From: Halichondria panicea
Lineage: Eukaryota; Porifera; Demospongiae; Suberitida; Halichondriidae
Length of the DNA stretch: 64,000 nucleotides
NCBI RefSeq assembly: GCF_963675165.1
Contig: NC_087387.1
Location: forward strand, 4,056,990-4,120,989
Direction: 5' to 3'
In this document: in pieces, positions 53,996 to 64,000 of the stretch
How positions within the stretch are numbered: position 1 is the first letter of the stretch
Layout of the letters: each line of letters starts with the position of its first letter
Position numbers and translations under genes: made by a program
Notes under the pieces: model-generated
Databases searched by the model: none
What the model was told of the DNA's origin: nothing
The model's input: the letters and a program-made list of their open reading frames with translations, nothing else

Positions 53996-54191
53996 GTGAG
54001 AGCACAAGATCACTTAACAGTGTAAACTAGTTACCATAACAAAACATGTTATCATTTCACTTTCAAGTTAATAAGTACGTACACCCGTTTGTTCGAATTT
54101 TTCTGAAGAGATTCAATGCTAGGTTTTGTATATTTACGCTTCTAGTTTCTAGTGTGTGTGAGATTGAGAGTAAATGTGAGGATGCTGAGAA

Positions 54192-54648
54192 TTAATGCCT
54201 TGGTGTCATTGTGCGCATGCGCAAGCGAGGTATAGTGTATGTGTGTGTGTCTGTCTGGCGGCTGGCTGGCTGGCTGCTCACTGACCAATGAAGTGCAAGC
54301 AAGGGTTTATAAAGAGAAGGGTCAGGGCCCATGGTACAAGTAAGAGAAGTTCTATAGGCTTCTAGTAACGTTTTCTTATATCAATTTGGATTTTCAAAAT
54401 ATAGCTTCCTTTTCGGGTTATGGCTAATTTAAAGCCATTTGCAGTCTCTTCGGACTCGGTGCGTAGCAAAATCTGTTGGTAGCTGCAAAAGTGGGAAAAG
54501 AGCTGAAAAAAGCTGCACCTGCAGCAGCCAATGGATTTTGAACTCCTTTTTAGCAACTATCATGTCGATCATTTCCCATGATGCATGCAGTATAAATGTT
54601 GCAGGCAAATGTTCAGGTGGAGGCATCAGCACCGGTGGTGCTTTTATT
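54192..54648 (+). repeat. GCCTCGGTG-family element in dynein intron
   Basis: A diverged copy with subfamily differences (GGCTGGCTGGCTGGCT tract). It lies in the 53996-55153 intron. Confidence 0.55.
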
Positions 54649-54764
54649 ACTAGAATATTTTGAGAGCATCAAACATGCTTATGTGAACTTTGCGAGTGGT
54701 ACAGTAGATTATCGGCCCCCCCATTATCCGGAACCTCAATTATCGGCTTGGCATTTTTTCTAAA

Positions 54765-54830
54765 AATCTGCTATACAGTATGCGCATCAAGGAACACACG
54801 TCCCTTGATGCGCATACTGTATAGCAGATT
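54765..54830. other. Hairpin: 28-bp perfect inverted repeat, 10-base loop
   Basis: Arms 54765-54792 and 54803-54830 match without a mismatch (core TATACAGTATGCGCATCAAG). It lies in a dynein intron. Confidence 0.85.
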
Positions 54831-55153
54831 ATTTTCGAGGCATTAAATTTTCCACGGATTAATTTACCCAAACGACAACATTTTGAAGATTTTATTTTCG
54901 AGGATAGTGGTTCAAATGGCACACCCTTCCAGTAGAGAGGTTCCAATACCAGATGTAAACCAATTTTCGAGGCACTAACTTTTTGTTTTTCTGGGTCAAT
55001 CCTCGAAAACTCGAAAATATAGTGCCTCGAAAATAACCAGCTAGGCCTGTCTATGGATAATCGAGGTTTTACTCTAATGGCTTCGCTAATATAAGATTGC
55101 GAGGAGTATACTGTCAAAACATGAACTTTTTTATTTGTTTCCCCACACCGAAG

Positions 55154-55777
55154 ACCAAATTGGCCAATCCTCACTACAAGCCTGAGATGCAGGCCCAGGC
55201 CACACTCATCAATTTCACTGTGACCAAGGACGGACTGGAGGAGCAGTTACTGGCTGAGGTGGTTGCCACTGAGAGACCTGATCTCGAGAGAACTAAGGTG
55301 TGACACGTTAACATGTTGTATGTAAAATAGATTTTAGTACGTAATAATTAAAACTACATTATGTATTATTATGCAACGATGATGGGGTCGTTTTGTATGA
55401 AGCCAAGATGTACAGCTACACTCAAATTGCGTATAGATCGATCAACAGCACTGTATGCCCTTTTAATCGTGAATGGCACTCTTGCGTTTAGTGGTTTAGA
55501 CAGCATTTAATTCACACATCCGTTGTTTATTTAAAAGCCCCTAACTTATTATTTACTATTTCTTTTTTGTGCCTATTATTACTGTGTGTTGCTGTTTTGA
55601 ATATATACTCAGCCTGAGTTGACAAAGCAGCAGAACGACTTTAAGATCAAGCTCAAAGAGTTAGAGGACTCTCTGCTTTCTCGTCTATCTTCTGCTGGAG
55701 GTAACTTCCTTGGTGATACGGCACTTGTGGAGAACCTGGAGACCACTAAGAGGACTGCTGCTGAAATAGAGCAAAAG
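55154..55777 (+). CDS. Dynein AAA5 end and following helices (55154-55297, 55613-55777)
   Basis: Reading [40 protein letters not shown] and then [40 protein letters not shown]. Both exons are phase 0 and undamaged. The family next has about 45-50 residues (INEARE-x-YRP and MYQFSL blocks), but no such exon occurs in the 198-bp intron before 55976. Confidence 0.85.
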
Positions 55778-55975
55778 GTATAGTGCTACATTCTCATACG
55801 TACTGTACCAGTTCTCACTCAAGGTACTTGCACACTGGTCTTTCTAAGCAGTTGTATATACAGTATGACACATTGTACGTGCTATGCATAGCCTAGTTCA
55901 ATTTACTTTGCGCTTGTTGCTTGCAAGCTTTGTGAAGTCCTGTTTTTTTTACGCCTTTCTCTACTTCCATTACAG

Positions 55976-56465
55976 ACATTCAGTGTGGTATTTCAGAAAG
56001 CTATTGAGAGAGCTGAGGAATCTGATGATGTTAAGCAGAGAATACTGAACCTCATTGACAGTATTACGTACTCTGTGTTTGTGTACACCACCAGAGGCCT
56101 TTTTGAGAGGGACAAGCTCACCTTTACCTCTCAAATCACATTCCAGGTACAAAGATGATCATGTATTAGAGGTTTCAAGGCTAGGCTTAATATCTTTATA
56201 GTATAAGCATTCCTTGTAAAGTTTACTCATGTACCTAAATATACAATCTTGTGCATAATTATTATAGCGTAAAATAATACCGTACTGTATGCAGGTGCTT
56301 TTGATGAACCATCAGATTGATCCTTTAGAGCTGGACTTCCTCCTGCGATTTCCTGCAGTCCCCAATGTGACCAGCCCCGTTGACTTTCTCTCTAACTTCT
56401 GCTGGGGAGGAATCAAGGCTCTGTCAAACTTGGAACAGTTTAAGAACCTCGACAGGGACATTGAG
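55976..56465 (+). CDS. Dynein exons between AAA5 and AAA6 (55976-56146, 56295-56465)
   Basis: Two 171-bp phase-0 exons: TFSVVFQKAIERAEESDDVK to TTRGLFERDKLTFTSQITFQ, and VLLMNHQIDPLELDFLLRFP to FKNLDRDIE. Both are intact. The first is preceded by the missing-exon position. Confidence 0.85.
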
Positions 56466-56892
56466 GTATGTACGCTGTCTACCTGCATGTTGTTTAATGT
56501 TGTGTGCTACGTTTATTTAGCAAAGCCAGTTTACTACAACCAGCAGCTTTATACGTATGTAGTCTTCCCCCCGGAGAAAATAATTATAAGCAGGAGGATT
56601 TGAAAGCGGCTAAGCCATCCAGGAGGGTGGAGCTGGAGGGGAATGTTCCCCCTCCGACCCCACTGGCATAGAAGGCATAGAATTTCATATACACATTTGA
56701 ATTGAGCTGCACTAAATATAAAAACATAGGCTAGCTACCAGGATTCTGTTTTGACAGTCCTTTCTGTATGCTAAGGACCACACCTACTTTGTGTGGTAAA
56801 GGGGGACGCATTGCCCAACTTTCCTGCTTTAGGAGAAGCACTGATTTATAATTTTAAGCTCTCTACATTTCACACACAAAACTACATGTATG

Positions 56893-57307
56893 TACCGTAT
56901 TTACCATATTTACTTGATTAAACGCCCATCTCGTTTAAACACCCATGGTAAAAGCTGTCTTTCTCAATAAATGCCCCTCTTAAATAATCGCCCATGTATG
57001 GGGCGTGGAACTGTGGGTGGAGCTGAATTAGCACGTGGAACCGCTGAAACAATGGCAGCGCATAGAATAACTGTTTATGATAGCAGAGAGGACACAGAGG
57101 GAGAAACTCCACTCCTACGACTTAAGATTGAAGCTGAGAGCTGTGGCAGCAGCCAAAAAGAGCATAATAACTGCTGGTGAGCAAGAGTTTGAAGTAGACA
57201 AAACAATAAACGCCCGTTTCGAATAAGTGCCCATCTCGTTTAAACACCCCCTCTACAGATGCTGCTAGGAAATAAACGCCCGGACGTTTAATCAAGTAAA
57301 TACGGTA
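56893..57307. mobile_element. MITE, TACCGTATTTACTTGATTAA family, copy 3
   Basis: A 415-bp copy inside the dynein intron before 57769. The left end contains a short duplicated TACC(G/A)TATTTAC. It holds an open segment from 57051 (MAAHRITVYDSREDTEGETP) that in copies 1 and 2 is broken. Confidence 0.68.
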
Positions 57308-57768
57308 TGTAACTTTGTGTTACAGTACAGATCAGACGATAAGTTTAATGCGAGTAAACTAATTGCTCGCGAGGTCCCCGCGAACACTCTATATCTCTGA
57401 GTAAGGTGCCAGTCATCTCAACCATAGTTTTGTTTGAGGTATATTCCTCACCATTTCTTAAGTTCTTGAGGCTTCTTGTGTTAGCTTGCAGAGTGGTCAA
57501 CACTATAACTATGGTTTTTCTTTCTGACTGAGTGAGCACTGCAGCCGTATACACAAAAAAGAGCTATGTCTTTGCAGTTAAGACTTCCGACTTTCACAAC
57601 TTGCACAAGGGCAATATCGTGACCTCGTGAGCACACAAATTTCACTCGAGTAAACTTTCGTCTGATCTGTACTGTACACTACGAATGAGGGACATGGGGC
57701 ATGTTGAACAAGTCCTGTCTGGCTTTGTGTATTGTCTACCATCTATTATATTCTCTCATTCATTTTAG

Positions 57769-58363
57769 GGTTCTGCCAAACGTTGGAAGAAGTTTGTGGA
57801 TAGTGAGTGTCCAGAGAAAGATAAGTACCCTCAGGAGTGGAAGAATAGCAGAAGCTCTGTGTGATGCGGGCATTAAGGCCTGACAGAATGACCTACGCTG
57901 TCACGTAAGTTTCGTTTTCTGGCAACTAAAACTTAATTATTATGCCATTATACTATGCCTGGTAGTTAGACATACAGTCAATGCATGTCTAAACTAGTGA
58001 GATTTGATAAGGAAGCATAGAAATTTTGGATTGGACCATAAGACATTGAGTGTTAGCCTAAAGGGTTTTAATTGAACATACAAAATATCGATTTTTAGCC
58101 CCGTTTGTTCTTCTCTGACATGAGCGCTAAACATTTATTTCCACCTTCACCACAGATTGTATGTTGAGGAGCAACTTGGTCACCAGTATATTGAGAAGCG
58201 AACCATCCCATTCGAGGTGTCCTACGAAGAGACCGGGCCTGCCACACCTGTGTTCTTCGTGCTCAGTCCTGGGGTGAACCCGCTTAAAGATGTGGAGGCT
58301 GTTGGGAGGAAGCTCGGGTTCACTCTAGACAATGGCAACTTCCACAATGTCTCCCTCGGGCAG
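57769..58363 (+). CDS. Dynein AAA6 entry exons (57769-57904, 58156-58363)
   Basis: The first reads [20 protein letters not shown] and PQEWKN. About ten bases are then missing near 57849-57851, and [16 protein letters not shown] continues in another frame. The second begins in phase 2 and is clean: [51 protein letters not shown]. The last block contains the AAA6 Walker-like region ([11 protein letters not shown]). Confidence 0.82.
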
Positions 58364-58526
58364 GTGAGGGGATAATCATGAGAAGTTACATTGAACTTGT
58401 ATGGTCGGGCTATATTCGAAGCCCAATATTTGCATACCATGCATTAAAGTGATTTACAGAATCTGAGCTACGATGGCATAGAGTTCTTTCTGCACAGAAG
58501 TCTTTTTATGTTACTTCGCTTACATA

Positions 58527-59080
58527 ATTATGCCTCGGTGCGCATGTGCAAGCGAGGTATACGGTAGTGTGTTTGTCTGCCTGTCTGTCTGTGTAGACTG
58601 CTGCAGCTGCTCAAGGACGAATCAAGTGCAAGTAAGAGTTTCTATAGGCTTCTTGGATTTTAATTCGTGGATTTGCAAAATAATACTTCGTTCTCTAGTT
58701 TTGCTTACTTGGAATGGCATTGAAGCCTTTTCAGAAGAGTGCATAGCAAAACTTGTTCACCGAGTGTTGCTAATCTACTTAGTCGTTAGCTCTGCACTAG
58801 AACGCTAGCTAGCAAGAGTGAGAAGAGAGCTGCAAGGCTCTGCTCTGCTGATGCAGCCATTGATTTTAGTCTAGAACTTTTGGCATCGATCGTTTTTAAC
58901 AACAATCATGGTCGATCATTACCCACTCTTCAGTTTCCCTGTGATTCTGGATTCTTCCTGTTTGCAGCAAAATTAATTAATGTAAAATGTTCATAATGTG
59001 TGTATAAAAGCTATTAGTAGTTTTATGTTATGTAGCTTTGGCATCTCCACCGAGGCATCAGCACCAGGTGCTTTCATTAT
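58527..59080 (+). repeat. GCCTCGGTG-family element in dynein intron
   Basis: A full-length copy in the intron 58364-59131, ending 51 bp before the next exon. Confidence 0.65.
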
Positions 59081-59131
59081 GTCAGTACTTACATGTATGT
59101 GGCCGGGAGATTCAATTAATTTTGATTTTAG

Positions 59132-59454
59132 GGCCAAGAGATAGTCGCTGAAAATGCTCTGGACATAGCATCAAAGGAAGGACACTGGGTTATCCTGCAG
59201 GTATGTTCAGATCTTTCGTTGGTTTTACAAAATATTGTAAGGAAATTTTAATGGTTGTGCTGCTATGCATGCTTAAATGGAAAATGCAAATGGAGGAAAT
59301 CTATAATTATGTTTATGCCATCTCCGTAGAACATTCATCTGGTGGCCAAATGGAGAAGAAACTAGAGACGTACAGTGAGGGGAGTCACTCTGCTTATCGT
59401 GTCTACATGTCTGCTGAACCAGCACCCACTCCAGACTCGCATATCATTCCTCAG
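59132..59454 (+). CDS. Dynein AAA6 exons (59132-59200, 59340-59454)
   Basis: The first exon, 69 bp, reads [20 protein letters not shown] and ILQ. The second starts NIHLVAKW; about 13 bases are then missing at 59363/59364, and [20 protein letters not shown] resumes in a different frame. The retained TGGAG at the join suggests a deletion between two TGG copies. Confidence 0.82.
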
Positions 59455-60007
59455 GTATGCCCTCACATGTACAGTTGATGTAGTGTACTTGCAACGGTTA
59501 GAGAGAATTGCTGAACAGCAAAACCATGCGCTATTACGTACATGTAGATTACCATACTCATATCATGTGTCTAGCTGAAATTTCGTACGTTAGAGTTAAG
59601 TTTACTGCCAGACACCTCTGTTGCAAGTGCACTGCAATCACTGCAATCAACTGCACACTGAAACTAGCCTTCTTTTCTTTGTTTGTTTTTGTCACAATCG
59701 TTCAATAATATAAAAACGGTATTACTGATTGGAATAAAGATATGTTAAGAAAGAGGAGAGCCTGGAATGGAAAGTCGCGTAACGGTAGAAGGGTGGTGTG
59801 ACGGGTAATTTTTGTGGTGTTAAAGTTCGTTAAACTTTAACAGTGGTGACGCACTATATTACGTGTGTTTCGGTAAACCACACACTAGGTTTTTGTGAGG
59901 AAAATTTTCGTCGAGGCCAGCTTGCCCACACATTTTTACACCACGAAAATAGACCTGTTCCCCTAGGTTCGATCAGCAGAGTCAAAACACCTGTTTCCTC
60001 CCTACAG

Positions 60008-61127
60008 GGTGTACTTGAGTCTTCCATCAAGATCACCAATGAGCCCCCTACTGGCATGCTGGCTAACCTCCACAAGGCTTTGGACAACTTCACTCAGGTA
60101 CATAAGTGTATTTAGGAACCATTATGTCATCTGCGACTGTAAGCATAGTAGCTGGTTGTGACAGCCACGCAGAATGTAGACATGCACAAATCATGTTGCT
60201 TCGGTGGAGCATTACTGTAGTAATATTTATAGGAGACCCTAGAAATATGCTCTCGTGAGAATGAGTTCAAGAGCCTACTCTTCTCGCTGGTATACTTTCA
60301 TGCTGTACTGATTGAGAGGAGGAAGTTCGGTCCCCAGGGCTGGAATAGACCTTACCCCTTCACTACTGGTGATCTGACCATTAGCGTCAATGTGCTGTAT
60401 AACTACTTGGAAGCCAATGCTAAGGTGTGTGTGTACATGTAGTAATGGCTATGTGACCTGCATCTACAAATCATATTCTGCTCAAAACAGATGTGCATAA
60501 TTATTATGGTTGTCACTATAATAGTTTCATGATGCAATTCTAGACCCAAGATTTGTGATGAAAATATTCTATAGCCTGAGTAACTTGATGTTTTATTCAT
60601 AATTGGTTGTCGTTAATTCATGATCAGGTCCCATGGACTGACCTGCGTTACTTGTTTGGTGAGATCATGTATGGTGGTCACATCACTGACGATTGGGACA
60701 GGAGACTCTGCAAAACATACCTTGAAGTGTTCATGAAACCTGAGCAGGTGTGCTGGTGTTAAGTATTAATTTTCTTCTGTGTATGTAAAACTGCAAGTCT
60801 TTCGCATGGGTGTAGGTAGGGTCCTTAACTGGGAGCTAATCAGTATTTAGGACGCTTGTACGTAACTCATAAACTTTTTCTCAGCTTGATGGTGAGCTTC
60901 TGCTGGCCCCTGGCTTTGCCACCCCACCCAACCTCGACTACATTGGCTACCACAAGTACATTTCTGAAAACCTTCCTCCCGAGAGCCCCTACCTCTATGG
61001 CATGCACTCCAATGCGGAGATTGGTTTCCTCACAACCACATCTGAGAATCTTTTCCGCACTGTGTTGGAGATGCAACCTAGGGACTCATCCGGGGCTGGT
61101 GCCTCTGGTACCACTAGAGAGGAAAAG
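60008..61127 (+). CDS. Dynein AAA6 end and C-terminal domain exons
   Basis: Four clean, in-phase exons: 60008-60097 ([20 protein letters not shown]), 60233-60424 ([20 protein letters not shown] and [18 protein letters not shown]), 60628-60747 ([20 protein letters not shown]) and 60885-61127 ([20 protein letters not shown]). Lengths are multiples of three and all residues typical of axonemal chains are present. Confidence 0.88.
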
Positions 61128-61504
61128 GTGTTTTGAGGTGTACTGTGTATTTTTATCATTCTCACAAGATGCATTTTTATTATCACTAACCAGCATTAAA
61201 AATAGTCTGTGGTGTGTCCAGCGCTAGAATCAGGGGATTTAAACCGATTTTACCGAACAATCGCTTGTTAGATTGAATTTGCAAACTGCAAACTAAATCT
61301 CTTTGTATAATTATGTGTTTGTGTTTGGTGCTGATCTACACGCAGTAATAGGCGTGGCCACACTATTTAAGGGTTGTATAGCCTACATTTTTTTGCTCGC
61401 ATGAGCCCCTTTTTTCTCTGAGCACCCCACTATACAGGCTTTTCTAGAAACGCCCCTGATAGTGTCTAGTCAGTTTCTCGTTTTAATCTATATGCACTAT
61501 TTAG

Positions 61505-62409
61505 GTGAAGTCGTTACTTGACGAGTGTCTCGAGAAACTTCCTGATAGCTTCAATATGACCGACTTACATGGCAAAGCAGAGGATAAGACACCGTATGTG
61601 CTGGTGGCACTACAAGAGTGTGAGAGAATGAACACGCTCACGAACGAGATTAGGAGAACACTCAAGGAGCTCGACCTAGGACTCAAGGTAAACAATTGCT
61701 TTATTGTTGGACACACGTCAATTTACTGCTGATAATTATTATACTGCTCCTATAGTAAAGGTGTATGCATCAGTCAACGTTGGTTTTTTGCTTAGGGTGA
61801 ACTGACCATTACGGCTGGTATGGAGAGTCTGGAGAATGCTCTTTTCTTCAACACTGTCCCCGAGAGCTGGACAAAACGAGCCTACCCTTCGATGAATGGT
61901 CTCGCTGCTTGGTACGTCGATCTCCGTCAAAGAATCCGCGAATTGGATAGTTGGGTGTCAGATTTTGGCATGCCTTCATGTATCTGGCTGGCCGGGTTCT
62001 TCAATCCTCAGTCCTTCCTCACGGCTATTATGCAATCTATGGCTCGCAAAAACGAGTGGCCTCTAGACAAAATGTGCCTACAATGTGACGTCACAAAAAA
62101 GAATCGTGATGATTTCAGCAGCCCCGGCTCATATGTACATGGCCATGGGCTGTTTATGGAGGGAGCTCGTTGGGACACGCAAACCAGTCTGATTCAGGAG
62201 TCAAGTTTGAAAGAACTGACACCGAAAATGCCTGTCATCTTCATTAAAGCTATCCCAATTGATAAACAAGATGTAAAAAATTTCTACCAGTGTCCTGTAT
62301 ATAAGACACGTATGAGAGGGCCTACTTACGTATGGACGTTCAACCTCAAGACCAAGAAATCTCCATCCAAGTGGGTCATTGCTGGAGTATGTCACTCCTG
62401 AGTATCTAA
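61505..62409 (+). CDS. Dynein last two exons (61505-61687, 61796-62401/62409)
   Basis: The first reads VKSLLDECLEKLPDSFNMTD to LKELDLGLK. The last begins GELTITAGMESLENALFFNT and includes GFFNPQSFLTAIMQSMARKN, GLFMEGARWDTQ and RGPTYVWTFNLKTKKSPSKW. It ends WVIAGVCHS and TGA at 62401. Two bases less (near 62390) would instead give a hydrophobic SLLSI ending and TAA at 62407-62409, which matches the family's usual hydrophobic tail better. A small HG insertion (YVHGHGLF) is also unusual. Confidence 0.88.
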
Positions 62410-63253
62410 ACACTCCATATAATTATACCATACCACGCAGATATGAACTTTGGAACATATTAATACCATAGTGACACTACGTATCTAGCTACCCGATCAC
62501 TTGTATTATAATTATTGACTAAAAACTATACAAAAACTGCTGAAAGTCAGTTGTAATTATATATGACTTTTATAACTGCACTGTGGTGCGCTAAATTATT
62601 GTACTGGGGATATAGATCTACTAGTTTTAGCAGGTATACGTACCTAATTTGTCGGACACTTCTAATTACCCCAGACACTCTTTTGGGCAATTTTCGCTGT
62701 TCTAATATAACGGACATGCTTTAATATTACTAAATATCCGAGTTACATTCATAGACGGCAAGTAAGACTTAGAGTGCTGCAGTTATATAGCTTTGTGTAG
62801 CTAGTTTTAGATAGCTATATAGTGCAACTATTCAGTCGCACACTGTTCTATTAAACTTAGCTAGCTCGCACGCAGCTGCTTGCTTGTTCTAATTATTCCG
62901 GACACTTCGCATGCTCTATAAAAATCTGTTCCAATTATACCCGGACAATTTCCAAAATAATTATTTTTTGCTGTCCGATAAATTAGAAGATATACGTTTA
63001 TCAGGGCACACCTTTTTTATTAGCAGGTAACGATTAGAAAGTACGTATAACTAGAATGTTTTGTGAGTACACGATTTTGATCCCCTTCACAAGCGAAACA
63101 TGTGCAAAATGTACTTGTTCTATTCTACTACTGTATAGGGCGAAATTTTTGAGGCACTTAAATTTTGTAAATTAGCCTCTAAACCCGGTTGATGTCTCAT
63201 GTAAGATGGATCCATAAAGAGTGAATAATTACAGAGTCCCACCTACGCAATAA
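62410..63253. other. 3' flank of the dynein fragment
   Basis: AT-rich DNA with repeated CGGACA words (CGGACACTT at about 62650 and 62900, CCGGACAATT near 62941). No AATAAA close to the stop and no gene seen. Confidence 0.35.
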
Positions 63254-64000
63254 TTACATGCAGTGTTCGCAGTGATGCCAGTATTCGCAGTGATCGATGC
63301 CAGTGATACCAGTGATGCCAGTGTTCGCAGTGATGCCAGTGTTCGCAGTGATGCCAGTGTTCACAGTGATCCCAGTGTTCACAGTGACGCCAGTGTTCGC
63401 AGTGATCCCAGTGTTCCCAGTGATACCAGTGTTTACAGTGTTGCCAGTGTTTGTAGTGATGCCAGTGTTCGCAGTGATGCCAGTGTTCGCAGTGATACCA
63501 GTGTTCGCAGTGATGCCAGTGATGGCAGTGTTCACAGTGTTTACAGTGTTGCCAGTGTTCACAGTAATGCCAGTGTTCCCAGTGATACCAGTGTTCGCAG
63601 TGATGCCAGTGTTCGCAGTGATGCCAGTGTTCGCAGTGATGCCAGTGATGCCAGTGATGCCAGTGATTACAGTGTTTCCAGTGATCCCAGTGTTCACAGT
63701 GATCCCAGTGATCCCAGTGATGCCAGTGTTTGCAGTGATGCCAGTGTTCGCAGTGATGCCAGTGTTCGTAGTGATGCCAGTGATGCCAGTGATCCCAGTG
63801 ATTACAGTGTTTCCAGTGATGCCAGTGTTCACAGTGATCCCAGTGATGCCAGTGATACCAGTGCTTACAGTGATGCCAGTGTTTGCAGTGATGCCAGTGT
63901 TCACAGTGATGCCAGTGTTTGCAGTGATGCCAGTGATTACAGTGTTTCCAGTGATGCCAGTGTTCACAGTGTTCCCAGTGATCCCAGTGATGCCAGTGAT
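63254..64000. repeat. 9-bp-unit satellite, runs off the window
   Basis: The array is built from AGTGATGCC, AGTGTTCGC and variants (AGTGATCCC, AGTGTTCAC, AGTGTTTGC, AGTGATACC) in a higher-order mix of 9- and 18-bp steps. It stays open in several frames because the unit is a multiple of three. No start or splice signal links it to a gene. Confidence 0.9.

Larger units (their letters stand above)
52567..62409 (+). pseudogene. Axonemal outer-arm dynein heavy chain (DNAH9/11/17-like), 3' part with frame lesions
   Basis: Exons: 52567-52710, 52827-52942, 53154-53353, 53405-53642, 53812-53995, 55154-55297, 55613-55777, 55976-56146, 56295-56465, 57769-57904, 58156-58363, 59132-59200, 59340-59454, 60008-60097, 60233-60424, 60628-60747, 60885-61127, 61505-61687, 61796-62401/62409. 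All have GT-AG ends and conserved reading matching the stalk, AAA5, AAA6 and C-terminal domain. The intact protein would be an ATP-driven microtubule motor of ciliary outer arms. Lesions: +1 at 53187-53189, +2 at 53558-53559, loss of the exon expected between 55777 and 55976, about -10 near 57849, about -13 at 59363, and +2 (or -1) near 62390. No exons for the first three quarters of the gene were seen upstream. Codon choice and residues are otherwise well kept, with no scattered stops, so decay is recent or the sequence has indel errors. Confidence 0.8.

Noticed and set aside
54740-55174. 144-codon minus-strand ORF over a dynein exon
   Set aside because: It spans the 28-bp hairpin and the antisense of a real dynein exon; no domain seen.
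63254-63967. 237-codon minus-strand ORF of NTGIT repeats
   Set aside because: It is a by-product of a 9-bp satellite unit; other frames are equally open.

Overview
The window looks like metazoan nuclear DNA. Genes are split by GT-AG introns, some only about 50 bp long. The DNA is AT-rich and packed with short inverted-repeat transposons. It encodes ciliary dynein, Death-domain and ankyrin-repeat proteins. That mixture, especially single-exon ankyrin repeats joined to a Death domain and to a hydrophobic segment ending in a 2A-like motif, fits a sponge (Porifera) best. This is an inference from gene style; no species-diagnostic marker was seen.

Region 1 (about 0.4-41.7 kb, minus strand). The exons form one very large gene or a tandem family of related genes. 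Exon 1 encodes a basic N-terminus, a transmembrane helix and GDVELNPGP. Exon 2 encodes a Death domain. Further exons encode a 28-residue linker, a 237-residue domain I do not recognise, a polar linker and a 218-residue ankyrin block. After these come at least eleven 99-bp (one 96-bp), phase-0 exons, each exactly one ankyrin repeat. The introns are swollen by transposons, and about 4.7 kb carrying one ankyrin exon is duplicated (9.4-14.1 kb and 20.7-26.6 kb). Several ankyrin exons are decayed or truncated. A Crypton/KIAA1958-type tyrosine recombinase ORF (5.3-6.9 kb, minus) sits inside this region.

Region 2 (41.7-52.5 kb). This is mostly transposon-derived sequence: several MITE families with clear terminal inverted repeats, plus a decayed minus-strand fragment of a DUF4139 (F37C4.5-like) protein at 47.6-48.9 kb.

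Region 3 (52.6-62.4 kb, plus strand). This holds the 3' part of an axonemal outer-arm dynein heavy chain gene (DNAH9/11/17-like), from the stalk through AAA5 and AAA6 to the C-terminus. The exons are well conserved, but one internal exon is absent and five frame-changing indels are visible, so this copy looks like a recent pseudogene unless the assembly is faulty. The DUF4139 and dynein fragments lie head to head and both lack their 5' halves.

Region 4 (63.25-64.0 kb) is a 9-bp-unit satellite that runs off the window.

Mobile elements are the main architects. The best supported are two 1.2-kb foldback elements whose empty target sites are also present in the window, a piggyBac-type deletion derivative with TTAA flanks, a nested pair with 5-bp and 3-bp target duplications, and a roughly 0.5-0.6-kb family (GCCTCGGTG ends) with at least seven copies.
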